64,000 nt of DNA, from NCBI RefSeq assembly GCF_009870125.1, contig NC_046680.1:9176001-9240000 (forward strand), written 5' to 3'. Under the pieces are notes generated by a model. The model did no database searches. It was not told where the DNA came from and saw only the letters and a program-made list of their open reading frames with translations. The translations under genes were made by a program, and so were the position numbers. Below, piece after piece: positions 12,978 to 24,256 of the stretch. Source of the DNA: Drosophila pseudoobscura. Its lineage: Eukaryota > Arthropoda > Insecta > Diptera > Drosophilidae. Every line of letters begins with the position of its first letter. Positions within the stretch are counted from its first letter, which is position 1.

Positions 12978-13790
12978 TATATTTGATTTGATTTTAAGTC
13001 ACTTGTATTGGTGGGGTGGTCTCTATAATTCCAGTTGGCCTAGGTTACCAAATGCCTTTTGTTTAATCAATCGCTCACACAAGCGCGCACTCAGACTCAC
13101 ACTCACACTCACTCGCAGTCGCACTCTCACACACACAGGGGAAACAACTTATTAAGCTTTACTTGTTGTTTGTATTTCTAAAATTTTGTATTTTTTGCGT
13201 ATTTTTTGTTTATTTATTGGGCAATTTGCACTGTAACGTTCACGAGTAGAAACCTTTTCGCATAAAGTTGTTAGAAAAATATGGTGTGGATATTTCCAAA
13301 TTTACTTTCAATATTTTGAATGTCTATAAAAACAGTTAGAAAAAGGTGCACAACCACAGATTACCAGCCAGGGACTTCCAACGGAAACGGAAACCAGACT
13401 CGCTGACTGACTCACTGACTGTCTCTGGCACAAGCTCAGGCACGACTGACAAAGGCCAGCGACGCTTCAACACTAAGAGTGGCCAGGACCCCCAGAGCCT
13501 GCCATCCTGCAGGAGCTGAGCAGGAGCAGCAGCAGCAGCAACTCCGAGCTCAACAATTGCTTCCTGGCAGTCGACGACACACAAAACCAGGCGAGAGAGA
13601 GAGAGTGCCCGAGAGAGAGCGAAGCTCTCTCTCCCACAGTGCTGACAGTGAGCAGAAGGTGCGAAAAAAGGTGTGAAATATTCAATGGGAGTGTAAATCT
13701 TAAAGACACTTTGGAATTACTATGTATATCTTTGATTTAAATATATTTCATGATTAAAATAAGTGTAATAAGTGTATCTCTCGCCCAGAG
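12978..13790 (-). promoter_or_regulatory. 5' leader and GAGA-rich promoter region of the myristoylated-protein gene
   Basis: Upstream of the ATG at 12977 lie CACT/CACA-rich DNA (13080-13140), an AT-rich stretch, and a dense GAGAG/CTCTC block at 13591-13634 of the type bound by GAGA factor (Trl) in fly promoters. Positions 13611-13633 form a perfect inverted repeat, GAGAGAGAGC-GAA-GCTCTCTCTC. The transcription start was not located. Confidence 0.45.
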
Positions 13791-14112
13791 CCGAGAGAAC
13801 GAGAACGAGGCAGAGGGCGATGTAACAGGCTGTTAACTGAGCGCGGTGCCCAGCAGCAATAACAAGCTGTTAGCATGGGCCCTGTTACAGCTGTTACCCT
13901 GAACAAACCGAGACCAAGGCAGAGGGCGACTGTTAACTGACTGTTAAATGAGCGCGGTATCTAGCAACAATAACAGGCTGTTAGCATGGGCCCTGTTACA
14001 GCTGTTACCCTGAACAAACCGAGAGCGAGGCAGAGGGCGATCTAACAGGCTGTTAATTGAGGGCGGTGCCCAGCAGCAATAACAGCTCTGTTACAGCTGC
14101 TACCCTGAACAA
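13791..14112 (+). repeat. Three-copy tandem array rich in CTGTTA/TAACAG motifs
   Basis: Three diverged units (13791-13907, 117 bp; 13908-14018, 111 bp; 14019-14112, 94 bp) all start CCGAGA and end in CCCTGAACAA. Each contains several CTGTTA or TAACAG words, a CAGCTG E-box in CTGTTACAGCTG, and the first two share TTAGCATGGGCCCTG. The third copy has lost the CATGGGCC segment. The array sits upstream of the GAGA-rich promoter. Repeated, spaced, partly palindromic motifs suggest clustered transcription-factor binding, but the factor is unknown; CAGTTA (Myb-like) occurs in some positions. Confidence 0.8.
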
Positions 14113-17100
14113 TATGGTTTTTATATTCAGAGTGCATATTTACGATTAAAATATTCAAATAACTTTTAAGAAAATGAATTTAATTGTGTGTATGTTTGTA
14201 TCTATAAACCGAATGTTTAATTTAAATATGGTTTTGTTTCTTGCTGTGTAAAAATAGAGTCGTTGCCAATTTGTATTCGTTGGAAGGTAAGGAATTCCAA
14301 TGCAATATTATATTGTATATGTACTGTTGTTCCTGCTGTTTTCCTGCTTTAGTTTTCGCCTTCCATCCAACCACTGTGCGGGCTAAAAAATAACCAAATC
14401 TGAGAGCAGAGCTAAAGAGAGCATGCTCTGAGTGCTGCTTTGGCTGCAAACTTTTTCGCAAATAAACAAACCGACAACCAAAGCCGACAGTCGACAGGGG
14501 CCCACACACACACACATACACACAAACAAAATCATGCACCCAGAAACCCCTAAGAGTGGGCCACAAAACCTCTTGCGGCAGCAACAGAATCCGAAGAGCA
14601 ACAGCAGCCGGGCATTGTCAAAGGCAATGGCATCATCAGCATGGAAGCTACGGTCACACTCCCACTCGGGCAGGCTCAGACTGCTACGTGCCTCGCGTGT
14701 AGCCAGCCGTGAAAAGCCGAATGGTTGAATGGCAGAAGGAAGGACCCTGGCAAATACAATGCTACAAAGGGGCAACCTCATCCATAAAGATATCAATGAA
14801 TACGTTCTTGTGTTGCTTCTTGGCTTATCATTTGGCCAGATAGCAATTCATAAAACTAACTGTTTTCCCCTACCCCTGCTCCATCTCCTCCCTCGGCTAC
14901 CTAGCGGTCTTCTTCCCTCTTTTCTGGGCTGCTGTGTGTTTATTTTTGGCTGCGTCTGTTTTGGCTTTTAGGAAGCTGCCTCTTCGACTCCAATCTTACA
15001 CAGAAATGTTGGCTTTCTGTCTCTCTGTCTGTCTGCCTGAGTGTTTCTGGGGAACTAGCAAATGAATTGGTAAGCCTGTATTGTGGTTGGTATCTTTCCA
15101 TCCCCCTCTGTGCATCACCATCTCTCTATCCACTTCCCTATCCTCCATTTCTCCATCTATATACGAGTATTTCCCTATCCCAGGCCTCCTTTATGGCTGC
15201 TCTAAGCACACAGGGTGCCGTGGTAATAAAGGAAAGTGCGTTCCGGCTAGTTGAAATAGAGGCCCACGAAAACTCGTATGTAGAATAGTAAAGAGAGAGA
15301 GAGAGAAGGTAGCCCCCGTCATGCGTAATTTTAATCAAAAATGGAGGCCCAGGTTACCGCACATTCGCATGCACATACGAGTATGCAAATGGTCTTTTAA
15401 ATAAGAAATGCGGTACAAATTTAATCCGAAATTCAGCGGAGAACACCCTGTATGGAAATGGAAATATTTGCCAATTACAGCTGCATTCTTTAAAGTGCAA
15501 AATATATTTAACAACAAACTTACTACGAATGAACAAAAAACAAATGTAAATAATTCCCTTAATATGAATTAAAATACATGAAACAGTAAGGATGGGTAAA
15601 AAGTTAATATAATCTTTTTTTACAAACTGTAAATATGGTAAATGCTTTAAAGTTGCCCAGATTTCACAGCAGACAAAGTGGAAACCCCTTTGGAATACTT
15701 GTAGTAATCCTCTTTTAATCTTCCTTTCATCTGCCCTAACTATCCAAAGCCAGAGCCTAGACAAAAAGGCCAACAATTAAGTGTGAAGAGGCAGGAAACA
15801 GCTGCGGTTCTCTTATCCTCTGCTGCACTCAGACGAGCGGCTGCAACAACAACGATCCGAACAAGAGACGGCAGCAACTGTCGAGCTCCAACAGAACTGG
15901 GGACAGCCTTGAGAGGCGTGAATTCGCGCACCCAAAACATGTCAAGGCAGGCCCCGAAAAACATGGTGTGAAAACGCATGGGCCACAAATTCCGGCTGGC
16001 TCTTGACAACTGACTGGCAATCCCGTCGACTGTCGCCCCGCTGGGACTTGAGCATTTCCCCCATGATGGCAAAAACGCGTGCGACACATAAACCCTTTTT
16101 GGGGGGCTCATAAGATGACTGACAACTCGAGACAAGAGCGATGGATGGGCTGGCAGAGGAGGGCCCAGAAGAGGCTGGATCTCCGTCCCAAAAAAGTTTT
16201 CGCATCATTTGCCGACGCAAATGCCAAGTCATTATTCTCCACAACGAATATAAATAGCTTTGTTTTTAGATAAAATTCCTGGCTTTTCGATTTTTCTCTC
16301 GCTGTGTGTCTGTGTGGAATATTACGTATACGCCCTGCCCTGAACCCTGGTACTAAACACCTAAACAGCATCGAATGGCATGGCCTGCCCTTTGCTCTGC
16401 CCATTCAACCTTTCCCTCATTTACCACCGCGGCGGCTGGCTTTGGGTCTATTTTGTTTTATTTCTTTTTTCTTTTGGTACGAGTATGCTCCTGGGATGGC
16501 TGCCAACTGGAAAGTTTTTCACGTCCGCTTTTTTTCCTGTCCTGAAGTCTGAAGTTCAACGGTGCGCAACAATTTTCAGGTCTACTAGAAGAACTCACAA
16601 TAAATTTAAAATGAACATTTAAGAGACTCAACTTTAAGATAAACTACAAAGATATTCTACGAATTTCTATGCTATTGGAATTATTTGTCCTGATTCCTAT
16701 GTAGACTATCTGCTCCGAGCCTTGTCAACAATTTTATTTATCTCTTGGCAATGTTCGGCTTCCACTGTCTCCCATTTCCTTCAGAATTTGATTATTATTT
16801 GTCTTTGTGCTTCATTTATTGGACAACACTGTCCCGTGCTGTCCTGTCCTGTAATGTCCTATCCTGGCCGGTGGCAATTTATACGCATTGCTGCCTCATT
16901 AGTTATATGACTTTTCACCTTTGACCAAATCCTCGGCACATACTCGTATCTACCTCCCTCATATCTGATTCCTATTCGCTTTTGTCACCATCATTTGTTG
17001 TCGACTTCATCTGCCTCGTCGGACTACAGCGAAACTCGCTAAGGATAATTGAATTAGTCGTGGCATGATACATGTACGGGTATTTGGTGAACGTTTTCTG

Positions 17101-18277
17101 TGGTATGCCAATTAATCATACGCCCTGCTGGACGGGAGAGTCGAAAAAGGCGCTGAAGTGAAATATTCGTTGTGTGTGATTTAATTACTGATGGAAAACC
17201 ATTTCAGTTAGGGCGCGTTTCCACTCGAATTCGTTTGGCTTTAGGAAAGTGTTGCATATTGCATGGATATCCCATATCTGCAATTCCTAGCCGGCGCCTG
17301 TCGCTCTGGCTGGCTGCATGCCAAGCCAATATTAACCGGCAATATGAGCAGACAATAGATGGCTAAGGGGATAAGGGCTATATCTCTGTGTCTGGGAGGG
17401 ATGCGGATGGGGTTAGAGCGTGTGGGGGCGTGACAGACAGGCAGACAAGCGGCAAACCAAAAAATGACAGTTCGTATGTCAGAAGTGCTCACTGTTGACT
17501 TTAAAATCACATTCAAGAGTTCTCTCCTCTGGCCATAGACAACCGCACACACATACACATGCATATTGCCAGTTCAATTACACGACTGGGGCGTTGCATG
17601 CCACCGACGGCAGACTGCCACACCTCCTCCGGCCAGATCCCCGGCCAGACTGTAGCTGTAGCTTTAGCTGGTCACCCCCACACACATGTTTATTGAAAGG
17701 TTACATGAATGACACACACGCCACAGAAATCGAGGCAGAATCTGAAGCACCCAACCACACAGACAACGACATCGACCCGGGGGCAGGCCGTTTGCATTGG
17801 CTGCCTGCCTGCCTGCCTGCCAGCCTGCCTGAATGTATCCTTTTGGATTCGTTATTTCCCCGCCGCTTTTCAATGCATTAAGTGAATGTACATATCTGCA
17901 TACAGTCGCGCACATACGTACATATGTGATGTGACATGACAATGGGCATGCATTTAGGTGCACGAACCTTTTGGAGGCGAGCATCGCATCGAGCAACTAG
18001 CAACGAGCATCGAGCAGCCTGCTTCCAATTGCAACAGACGCCGCTGTCTGGCAGCTCGTTACGTGCCGTCACGATATTTCCCCCCTTTACGGGTTACCCT
18101 CTTAAAGAGCTTCCCCCCATTTCAATGACTTTTAAATATATATAGATACAAATGAACTTATTCTTTAATATCCGCAACTCAAAAATAGGTTTTTTAAAAA
18201 TATTTTCTTTAATTGGTTACAGATTGTATTGTCTGTGTATAGGTGTATAAGATGTACACTTAATGTATGTGAGTAAG
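14113..18277. other. Intergenic region without recognisable genes
   Basis: No supported coding exon was found. It contains short microsatellites (CACA at 14500-14525, GA at 15291-15306) and a CTGC/CCTG run at 17799-17831. A 14.4-14.7 kb segment has overlapping open frames on both strands, but neither resembles a known family. Confidence 0.5.
17799..17831 (+). repeat. CTGC/CCTG microsatellite
   Basis: A run of CTGC tetranucleotides with one imperfect unit (CAGCCTGCCTG). Noncoding. Confidence 0.8.
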
Positions 18278-20099
18278 CGGGGAATTATGGATACGTCACT
18301 CCTTTAACCCTTATGTTTTACCTGTCCTCAGGGTATGGTGATATTCTTCTTCTTCTTCTCTTGGTTTTTTATATTTGACGACTATGTTTTTTGGTATTTT
18401 CTTAAATTTAACGATTATATAACCTTGTATTCCTATTACGCATATAATGACAAATATTATTATTACTATCTGAAATAGACTATAATATTTTGTATGTTAT
18501 ATAAATATATCTTTTTTCGTGTAAATATGACAATGCTTCGAGTCTAGTTATACTTATTATTGCTAACGTAGACATGTTGTGTAAAGTCCAGCATTGATTT
18601 GGATATAGAAAATTCGTTCAATTGTAATGAACAATTGAATATTTTAATGACGTTATTTCCCTCTACAAAGATTTTTTTATCTACACAATTTTGATGTTAT
18701 GTGGTCCTAGGAAGGTTCCATGTCAGCAATGTGTTGGGTTCGACATAATTTATTTGGATATTTTTGTATTTTTTTGTATATGGGCATTTTGTGGGTTTTT
18801 GCTTTAAGATCCCCTTTAAACAGTCGTCTCTTATTATTTCTTTCGTTTCTTTTCTGTATATCTCATCTTTATAAATATAATATTTATCAAATGTTATTTC
18901 AGTTAGGATATTGCTTTGTTCATCCGGATGGGGAACTATTTTATATACGGGGACTTCATCACTTTCGTTTGGAATGTTGGAGATTATAATAATCCCATTA
19001 GTGTCTGTTTTTAGCCACGTGGATGTTCAATATTCAATGTTTAAGCAATTTTGGATTAAATATGCCAAGTCTAGTTAGTTGCATCCCCATCTCTACATCC
19101 TCTATATTTTCTGTGAAATGTTGCAGATTAAATATTGAAATATCTCTTTTTTTATTTATATTTGTCGCCTCGTTCAATTTTTTAATGATCTCCATGCCTT
19201 TATTTACTGCATCTATTACTAAGTTTAGTTCATTTGCTTGAAAACCGTAGCTTGAAAGGTTGTTAATTTTCTGTTCTACTTCTTCTTTGTACGCTTCATT
19301 TAATGTTCCGAACAAATACTTGCGGTTCCTGCTATATCTATTTTACCTCTTTTATTTCCCTTTGGAGTTTGTCTACTAAATATTCATTCATTGTACTTCA
19401 ATTTTGTTTTTAAATTCATCAGCTTTCTCTATTAAATTTGTATAGATGTCTTCTGTTTTGGTTAAATTAATTATGAGGGAGTGATATTCATAATTAATGG
19501 GTATATATGTATATTGTTCCTGTTTTGAATATGAGGTATCCGTTTGTGTCTTTGATGGGGTTTATTTCGATGTTTTGTCTTTTTGCAATAAGAATCGTGA
19601 ACATTAGAAAGATGATGGTCCTGAAACCGTTACGGTTTATTTTTTCCATCGTTTTCTGCGGGTTCTCTGGAATTATTATATTTGCTAAACTTAGTCTCTT
19701 TCTTTTTTGGTTCAAGTGGATTTCACTGAGCGAGGATGCTGGTAATGCCATTTTGTAAATTTATTTTTTTCTGCTTCGGTTTCCTGTTTTACAGCTTCAG
19801 TTTTTCTGTTTTACTTAATGAAATGGTTTTGTTTTTCTAGTGCCACGATGCACATAGATTCTTTGGCTGATTCTGTTATTTTTCTAGCTATTGCGGATTA
19901 CGGGGTTTTGGCAATCAGTTGTTTATTCCAGTGCGAAACTGATTCTCGATTGTCGAGTGATTCCAGAGGGTGGGAATCAATGTTTTATCCTAATTTAAAC
20001 AATTCTTGAATGTGGGGTTATTGTTGGTTGGAGCCATTTGCTTTTAAGAGTCGGGGATCGTGTTTCTTATATCTGGGTGGGAATTATGGATATGTCACT
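18278..20099 (-). mobile_element. Internally deleted errantivirus-like (gypsy/17.6 group) retrotransposon remnant
   Basis: On the minus strand the sequence AGTGAC(A/G)TATCCATAATTCCC occurs twice, starting at 20099 and at 18300. AGTGAC is the usual LTR start of 17.6/297-type fly errantiviruses, so these mark 5' and 3' LTR heads. Between them lies only a degenerate env region (18311-19751), whose stop codon is 11 nt upstream of the second head, with a purine-rich AAGGGTTAAAGG tract between, as expected for a 3' polypurine tract. Gag and pol are missing and the 5' LTR is cut to a stub. The outer limit of the 3' LTR was not found; homology may continue left to about 18130. The copy is clearly old and not autonomous. 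Confidence 0.65.
18311..19751 (-). pseudogene. Degenerate errantivirus-type env gene
   Basis: Three separated open stretches are read in the same direction. The first (19751-19494) has a basic KRKR patch, a hydrophobic signal-like segment, and an IEINPI...NGYLIF motif typical of the N-terminus of errantivirus and F-like envelope proteins. The second (19315-19034) has a heptad-like helical region ending in a QLTRLGIFNPKLL block, the pattern that precedes the membrane segment in this family. The third (about 18465-18311) encodes an Ile/Val-rich membrane segment, a basic juxtamembrane stretch and a Glu-rich tail ending at TAA (18313-18311). The frame is broken between them, so no intact product is expected. 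Confidence 0.65.
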
Positions 20100-21772
20100 A
20101 TGTCATTGGCTGGTCATTGGACTGAATGTCGTTTTTGGGCACGCTTTCCCGTTTATTGATTTGCTTGATGGATGATTTTTGGGAAATTGATTAATGTTAG
20201 CTCTTTGAAAACTTGGCAAAGATTTGAGGCTCCTTCGGTAGTGAATCACATGCGAAATTTGAAAGAGGAAAGCCTCAAATTTAATGGGTTAATCAAAGAC
20301 ATGACTCAACACAATTTGTGTTCTCCAGAGTCCGGACTCAGCAATCACTTATATCTCCCCCAAAAGGCCTAAGCCAAGTCCCAATACATTAAAATTGTAT
20401 TACAAACTCAATTCTACAAGCAGACATATTATTTTAGCGTTATGGCCATCCATAAACATATTTTATAAACAGTTTAACGAGCGCCAATAAAAGAGTCGAA
20501 CCCACAAGAACAAGGAGCTTTGCCGCCATAAATCCGAATGTTTCGGGTTTTTACGGGTTGTATGTCGACACCTTCAACGGACAACCCCATTCACACCCAC
20601 AAGACGTGACCTGGAGGCGCTTTTAATTAACAATTACGTACAACAAGAGAGGCAAGCCCCGGGCACACGTGTCCCGGACAGTGAGTGGGTACGGAAGGGT
20701 GGAGCGTATCTGAAATTAAGATAATAGCTAGAAAATTACAAAGAACACTCACTGGGGACCCAGAACAACTAAGGCCCCAATCGAAATCAAAAAGAATGGG
20801 AACCATTCCGGGGGAATCCCTAGAGCACACCCATCGGGGCTACAAAATCCACAACAGCAACAAACAGAACTTCGGGCGCACCCCTGGCGCATGACGCAGT
20901 CTGAAGCCATCTTTTCAAACTGAAAGCCAGCGACATGCATTTTAATTACGTTGTTTTTTGCACCTTAACGTGTTGAAATACCATAAAAGGCAACACCAAT
21001 ACCAACAAGAACACATATTGGCCAAAAAGGAACAACAGCAGAGCCAGGAAAAGCTTCTCAAAAGCAAACTGAAAACAGGTCAGAGGCAAACGAAAGACCA
21101 AAGAAACGTGGATGCCCTTTCAAGAAATTCAAGACTTTTAACGAATTTTCTAGACACATGTTTGTATCCTGAAAATATTCTTAAGTATGGATCGTGATGA
21201 TCTGGACTGAGTACTCATTGGAGTCCTTTTCGGAAGAAGACTCTCTCGATCACAAGATCACCCACAGATCGTTCGAGAAATAATTGATAGCATTATAGCA
21301 AGGGAAACATTCTAATTTAGAGTTTCGCAAGAGCATTCCATGCCGGACTTTGGTAAACTACCCCAAGTCATGTGCAGCAATTAAAAGTAGCAGCTATTCG
21401 GCTCAAATTCCTGGGGCTAAAGGTGTGGAAAAGCCAACGCCAGCACCTGCTCCCGTCCCCGTGTGTGTGTGGGTGCGTGTTCATTTTCCCTCTGCTGTTT
21501 GTCTAGTTCCGGGCTGCCGCGGTGTTGGGTCAACTTTGGTCAGTGAAATAAAGCGGGACGATAATTTGGGGTGGGTGGCAGTAAAGTGAGCATTGACATG
21601 CAAATATCCATTTAGAGGAAAAGCTTTTTGACTGCACGAAGTGCCCAAACAGGGAATGGATGGACTCACATTAGGTAGTTGGAGAACATATGTAGACCAG
21701 GCCATGTGAAGGTCAGAGTTCAGTTGTGTGCGCAGCTGATGCAGCTGAAGTTTATTCCCAGTTGAAAGCAAC
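20100..21772. other. Intergenic region between the retroelement remnant and Mettl16
   Basis: No supported gene was found. Short open frames lack family resemblance. A TG-rich run lies at 21461-21480. The right end is the short 3' flank of Mettl16. Confidence 0.5.
21751..21756 (-). terminator. Polyadenylation signal of Mettl16
   Basis: AATAAA on the minus strand (plus-strand TTTATT) starts 17 nt after the stop codon at 21773, implying a 3' UTR of only about 30-50 nt. Confidence 0.6.
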
Positions 21773-22869
21773 TCAATTACATTGTGTTCCGGGGCTTAGG
21801 GGCGTTGGTTGGTGGCTCCAGGCCACAGCCCAGCGTGTGGTGTGTCCCTGATGAAACTCCGTGGTGGTAACGTTGGTAATCTGACGTTCCTTCAGGTAGT
21901 CCAGGATCTTGGGCACGCTCGCCTTAACACCCAGCATGCTGGTGAAGATGCTGCAAATGTCAACGTAAATTTAATTTAAGCCACTTAGCTCTAATCAAGA
22001 TTGACTCACAGCACGCGCTGCTTGTTAAGCTGGCTCTCCTCGATGATGCGCTGAACGAAGTGCACCTCGCCCCCCTCACAAGTCAGCTCCTCGGCGCTGC
22101 CAGTGCGCACGTTGTTGGGCGCCGGCCGTCTCTGGGGATTGCGCGTGTTGCCCCCGAACGGATTGGGGGAGTTTGAGTCAAAGAATGGTGGGTTACAAAG
22201 GCAGAAGTGAAATTCCTTCCTCAGTTTCTCCGTCTCAAAGTAGCTCTTGAAGATGTTGGACTTGTCTGGCTGGGCATAGACTTCAATAAGGCCTTCCAGG
22301 TTGTTTCGCCTGACATTCTCCCGGGCATAGTCAATGTTTTCTTCCTTCGACTCTAGGGCCAGCATGTTCCAGCCGTTCTTTTTGGCGCCAAGCAACGAGT
22401 AAATGCAAGAGGAGCCACAACCTGCAGGACGGTATTAATTAATGCATTGCTAACAAAATGAGGAGTGAAATACTTGCCAACATCAATGCCCCTTACAGTC
22501 TCCAAGTTAAGCGGCAGCAGCATATCCTCCAGCCAGAGGATGTAGTTCAAACGCAAGGCCAATGTGGGCACCAAGCTGCCGGGAGCAAAATCCACATCTA
22601 GTTGAAAATATTCTTTCAGCAGCATCTTCGACAGTTCGCGTAAGGTCTTCTCATTGCGAAAATTAACCGAGACTTTGCCTGTAAGCTCCTGTTTAGAAGG
22701 AAATTTTATTAAACTGCTGCTTCCAGACTATGGTCAAGTAGATTTCACTTACCAATTCACAGACTTGTCTGAAGTCCCTGTATTTGATGGCCAACTTGGT
22801 GTAGTCGGGCGGCACGCACAGAATATTGCGCGGATGCATGGCATACTTGTTCTTTTTATTTCTGACCAT
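21773..22869 (-). CDS. Mettl16: METTL16 family RNA N6-adenosine methyltransferase
   Basis: METTL16 enzymes methylate the U6 snRNA ACAGAGA box and certain hairpins using SAM. Four coding exons on the minus strand (22869-22753, 22688-22478, 22421-22010, 21950-21773) give 305 residues with a closed frame. The N-terminus has a basic MVRNKKNKYAMHP start and the PPDY...R region of the RNA-binding part. The SAM-binding motif reads DVGCGSSCIY (about 108-117), and the catalytic NPPF tetrad lies at residues 186-189, followed by FDSN. It has the methyltransferase core but not the vertebrate C-terminal VCR regions, as expected of the short fly form. Intron 2 uses a GC donor (G|GCAAGT; GC at 22477-22476), the only way to give the conserved glycine. 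A DRE (TATCGATA) lies 135 bp upstream. Confidence 0.93.
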
Positions 22870-24256
22870 TTCAATTTTTTAAGTTTGTTAATTTGTGAAA
22901 TGCCGCGAAGTTGAACAGATGATTAGCTCAAAAGTCTGGCAGCGCTCTGCTGGAATCAGTTTCAATTGCTTATCGAACTGGTTCATTCTAGCGAATAGAT
23001 GATTATCGATATCGAACTTGAAATCGGGTAAGGTTCGGCAATGAGCCCCAATCCATGACCGTGTTTAAGTCAAAAAACAATACATGCGAGTACTTAAAAG
23101 TAGTTCATCCAGTAAGAAATTTATTCATCAATAGGGTAAAATAATGTGGGCGGTATATTTTGGTATATTTCTGAGGGTCGGACGGTATATTATATCGTTA
23201 AATCCTCATCCCTAGCATTGTTGATTTTTTGCCGAAACACGCTTCAATCGGGGAAATTAGTTTTAATTTTTAAAATATAATATATAACGCTTAATACCTG
23301 CAACTCCAAATACTAGTCAACATTAAGTACGATATCCGCGCGTGTTCATCTACACAGGCAACAACCCACAGGTAAGTCAGCTGATGGATTACATTTGGAG
23401 ACAATTCGCTTACATAATTTTGGGCCGGAACTTTTGTTTTCTCCCGTTAGAATTCGCATGCAATTGTCACAATGACATCATTGTTCGATTTTTAGAGCCC
23501 CTCACACTATGCACACTTTTGTGTATTTTCGGTTGCACTATTTCGGTTGTCAATTGCATCAGCTGTGGGGGAATGAAATCGTAAATGCCACTGCACCATC
23601 GACATGCCAGCAGATTAGTGGGCAGCAGCAAATATGTGACACCGGCCAGAAACACAACAGTTCGCTTTTGAATTAGAATTTATGTTTTATTATTCAGTTT
23701 GTGATATCATTATCATGAATCTTACTACACATGTTAGAAATACTTTCATTTGTGGATTAGACGGACTACATCTCTATAGATCTAGATCTCTTCGTTCCCT
23801 TTGAGAATTCCACTTACGAGTAATTACCTAATTGAATTGGTTACATTTCGAAAATGGCTTCTATCCCTTTTATTATTTTCTGTGTTATTTTTAGGCAAAA
23901 CTATTTAGTGCAGGTGCCCCATTCGTTTTAAATTAGTGATTTTTTCCCGTTCTATTCATGTTAAAGTTAACTTAAAGCTGCTTATTGTTTGCAGAGCTCC
24001 TGCTCCTCATCTGCTCTGCTTTTTTACGCATTTCAATCACAAAACATTTACATAGTATTAACAGTGAGAAACAAATACAGAGACATTAGATTAGAAATTG
24101 ATCAACATTTATACGAAAATATATATCATGTAGGTGTGTAGACTTATCGTTGAGAGTGTACTTAAATGCGGCATTTAGCTTTTACAATTATTCATTTAAT
24201 ATAAACAAATCTCCTGTTCCCTGCTGCTTCCCCTCTTCCTCCGCCTATTCCTATTC
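22870..24256 (-). promoter_or_regulatory. Mettl16 promoter and parcas 3' flank
   Basis: This 1.4-kb gap lies between two minus-strand genes. Near Mettl16 are the DRE core TATCGATA (23004-23011) and a TTTGGTATATTT match to the fly core-promoter motif KTYRGTATWTTT (23159-23170), with further GGTATATT copies at 23152 and 23184. TATA-less housekeeping promoters in flies commonly have these elements. Nearer parcas, TTTATT at 23686-23691 (AATAAA on the minus strand) is a candidate parcas polyadenylation signal, giving a 3' UTR of about 0.6 kb. No gene is visible. Confidence 0.5.

Noticed and set aside
14222-14796. Overlapping minus-strand frames of 120 and 137 codons
   Set aside because: Cys/Val runs come from CACA repeats on the plus strand; no homology or start context.
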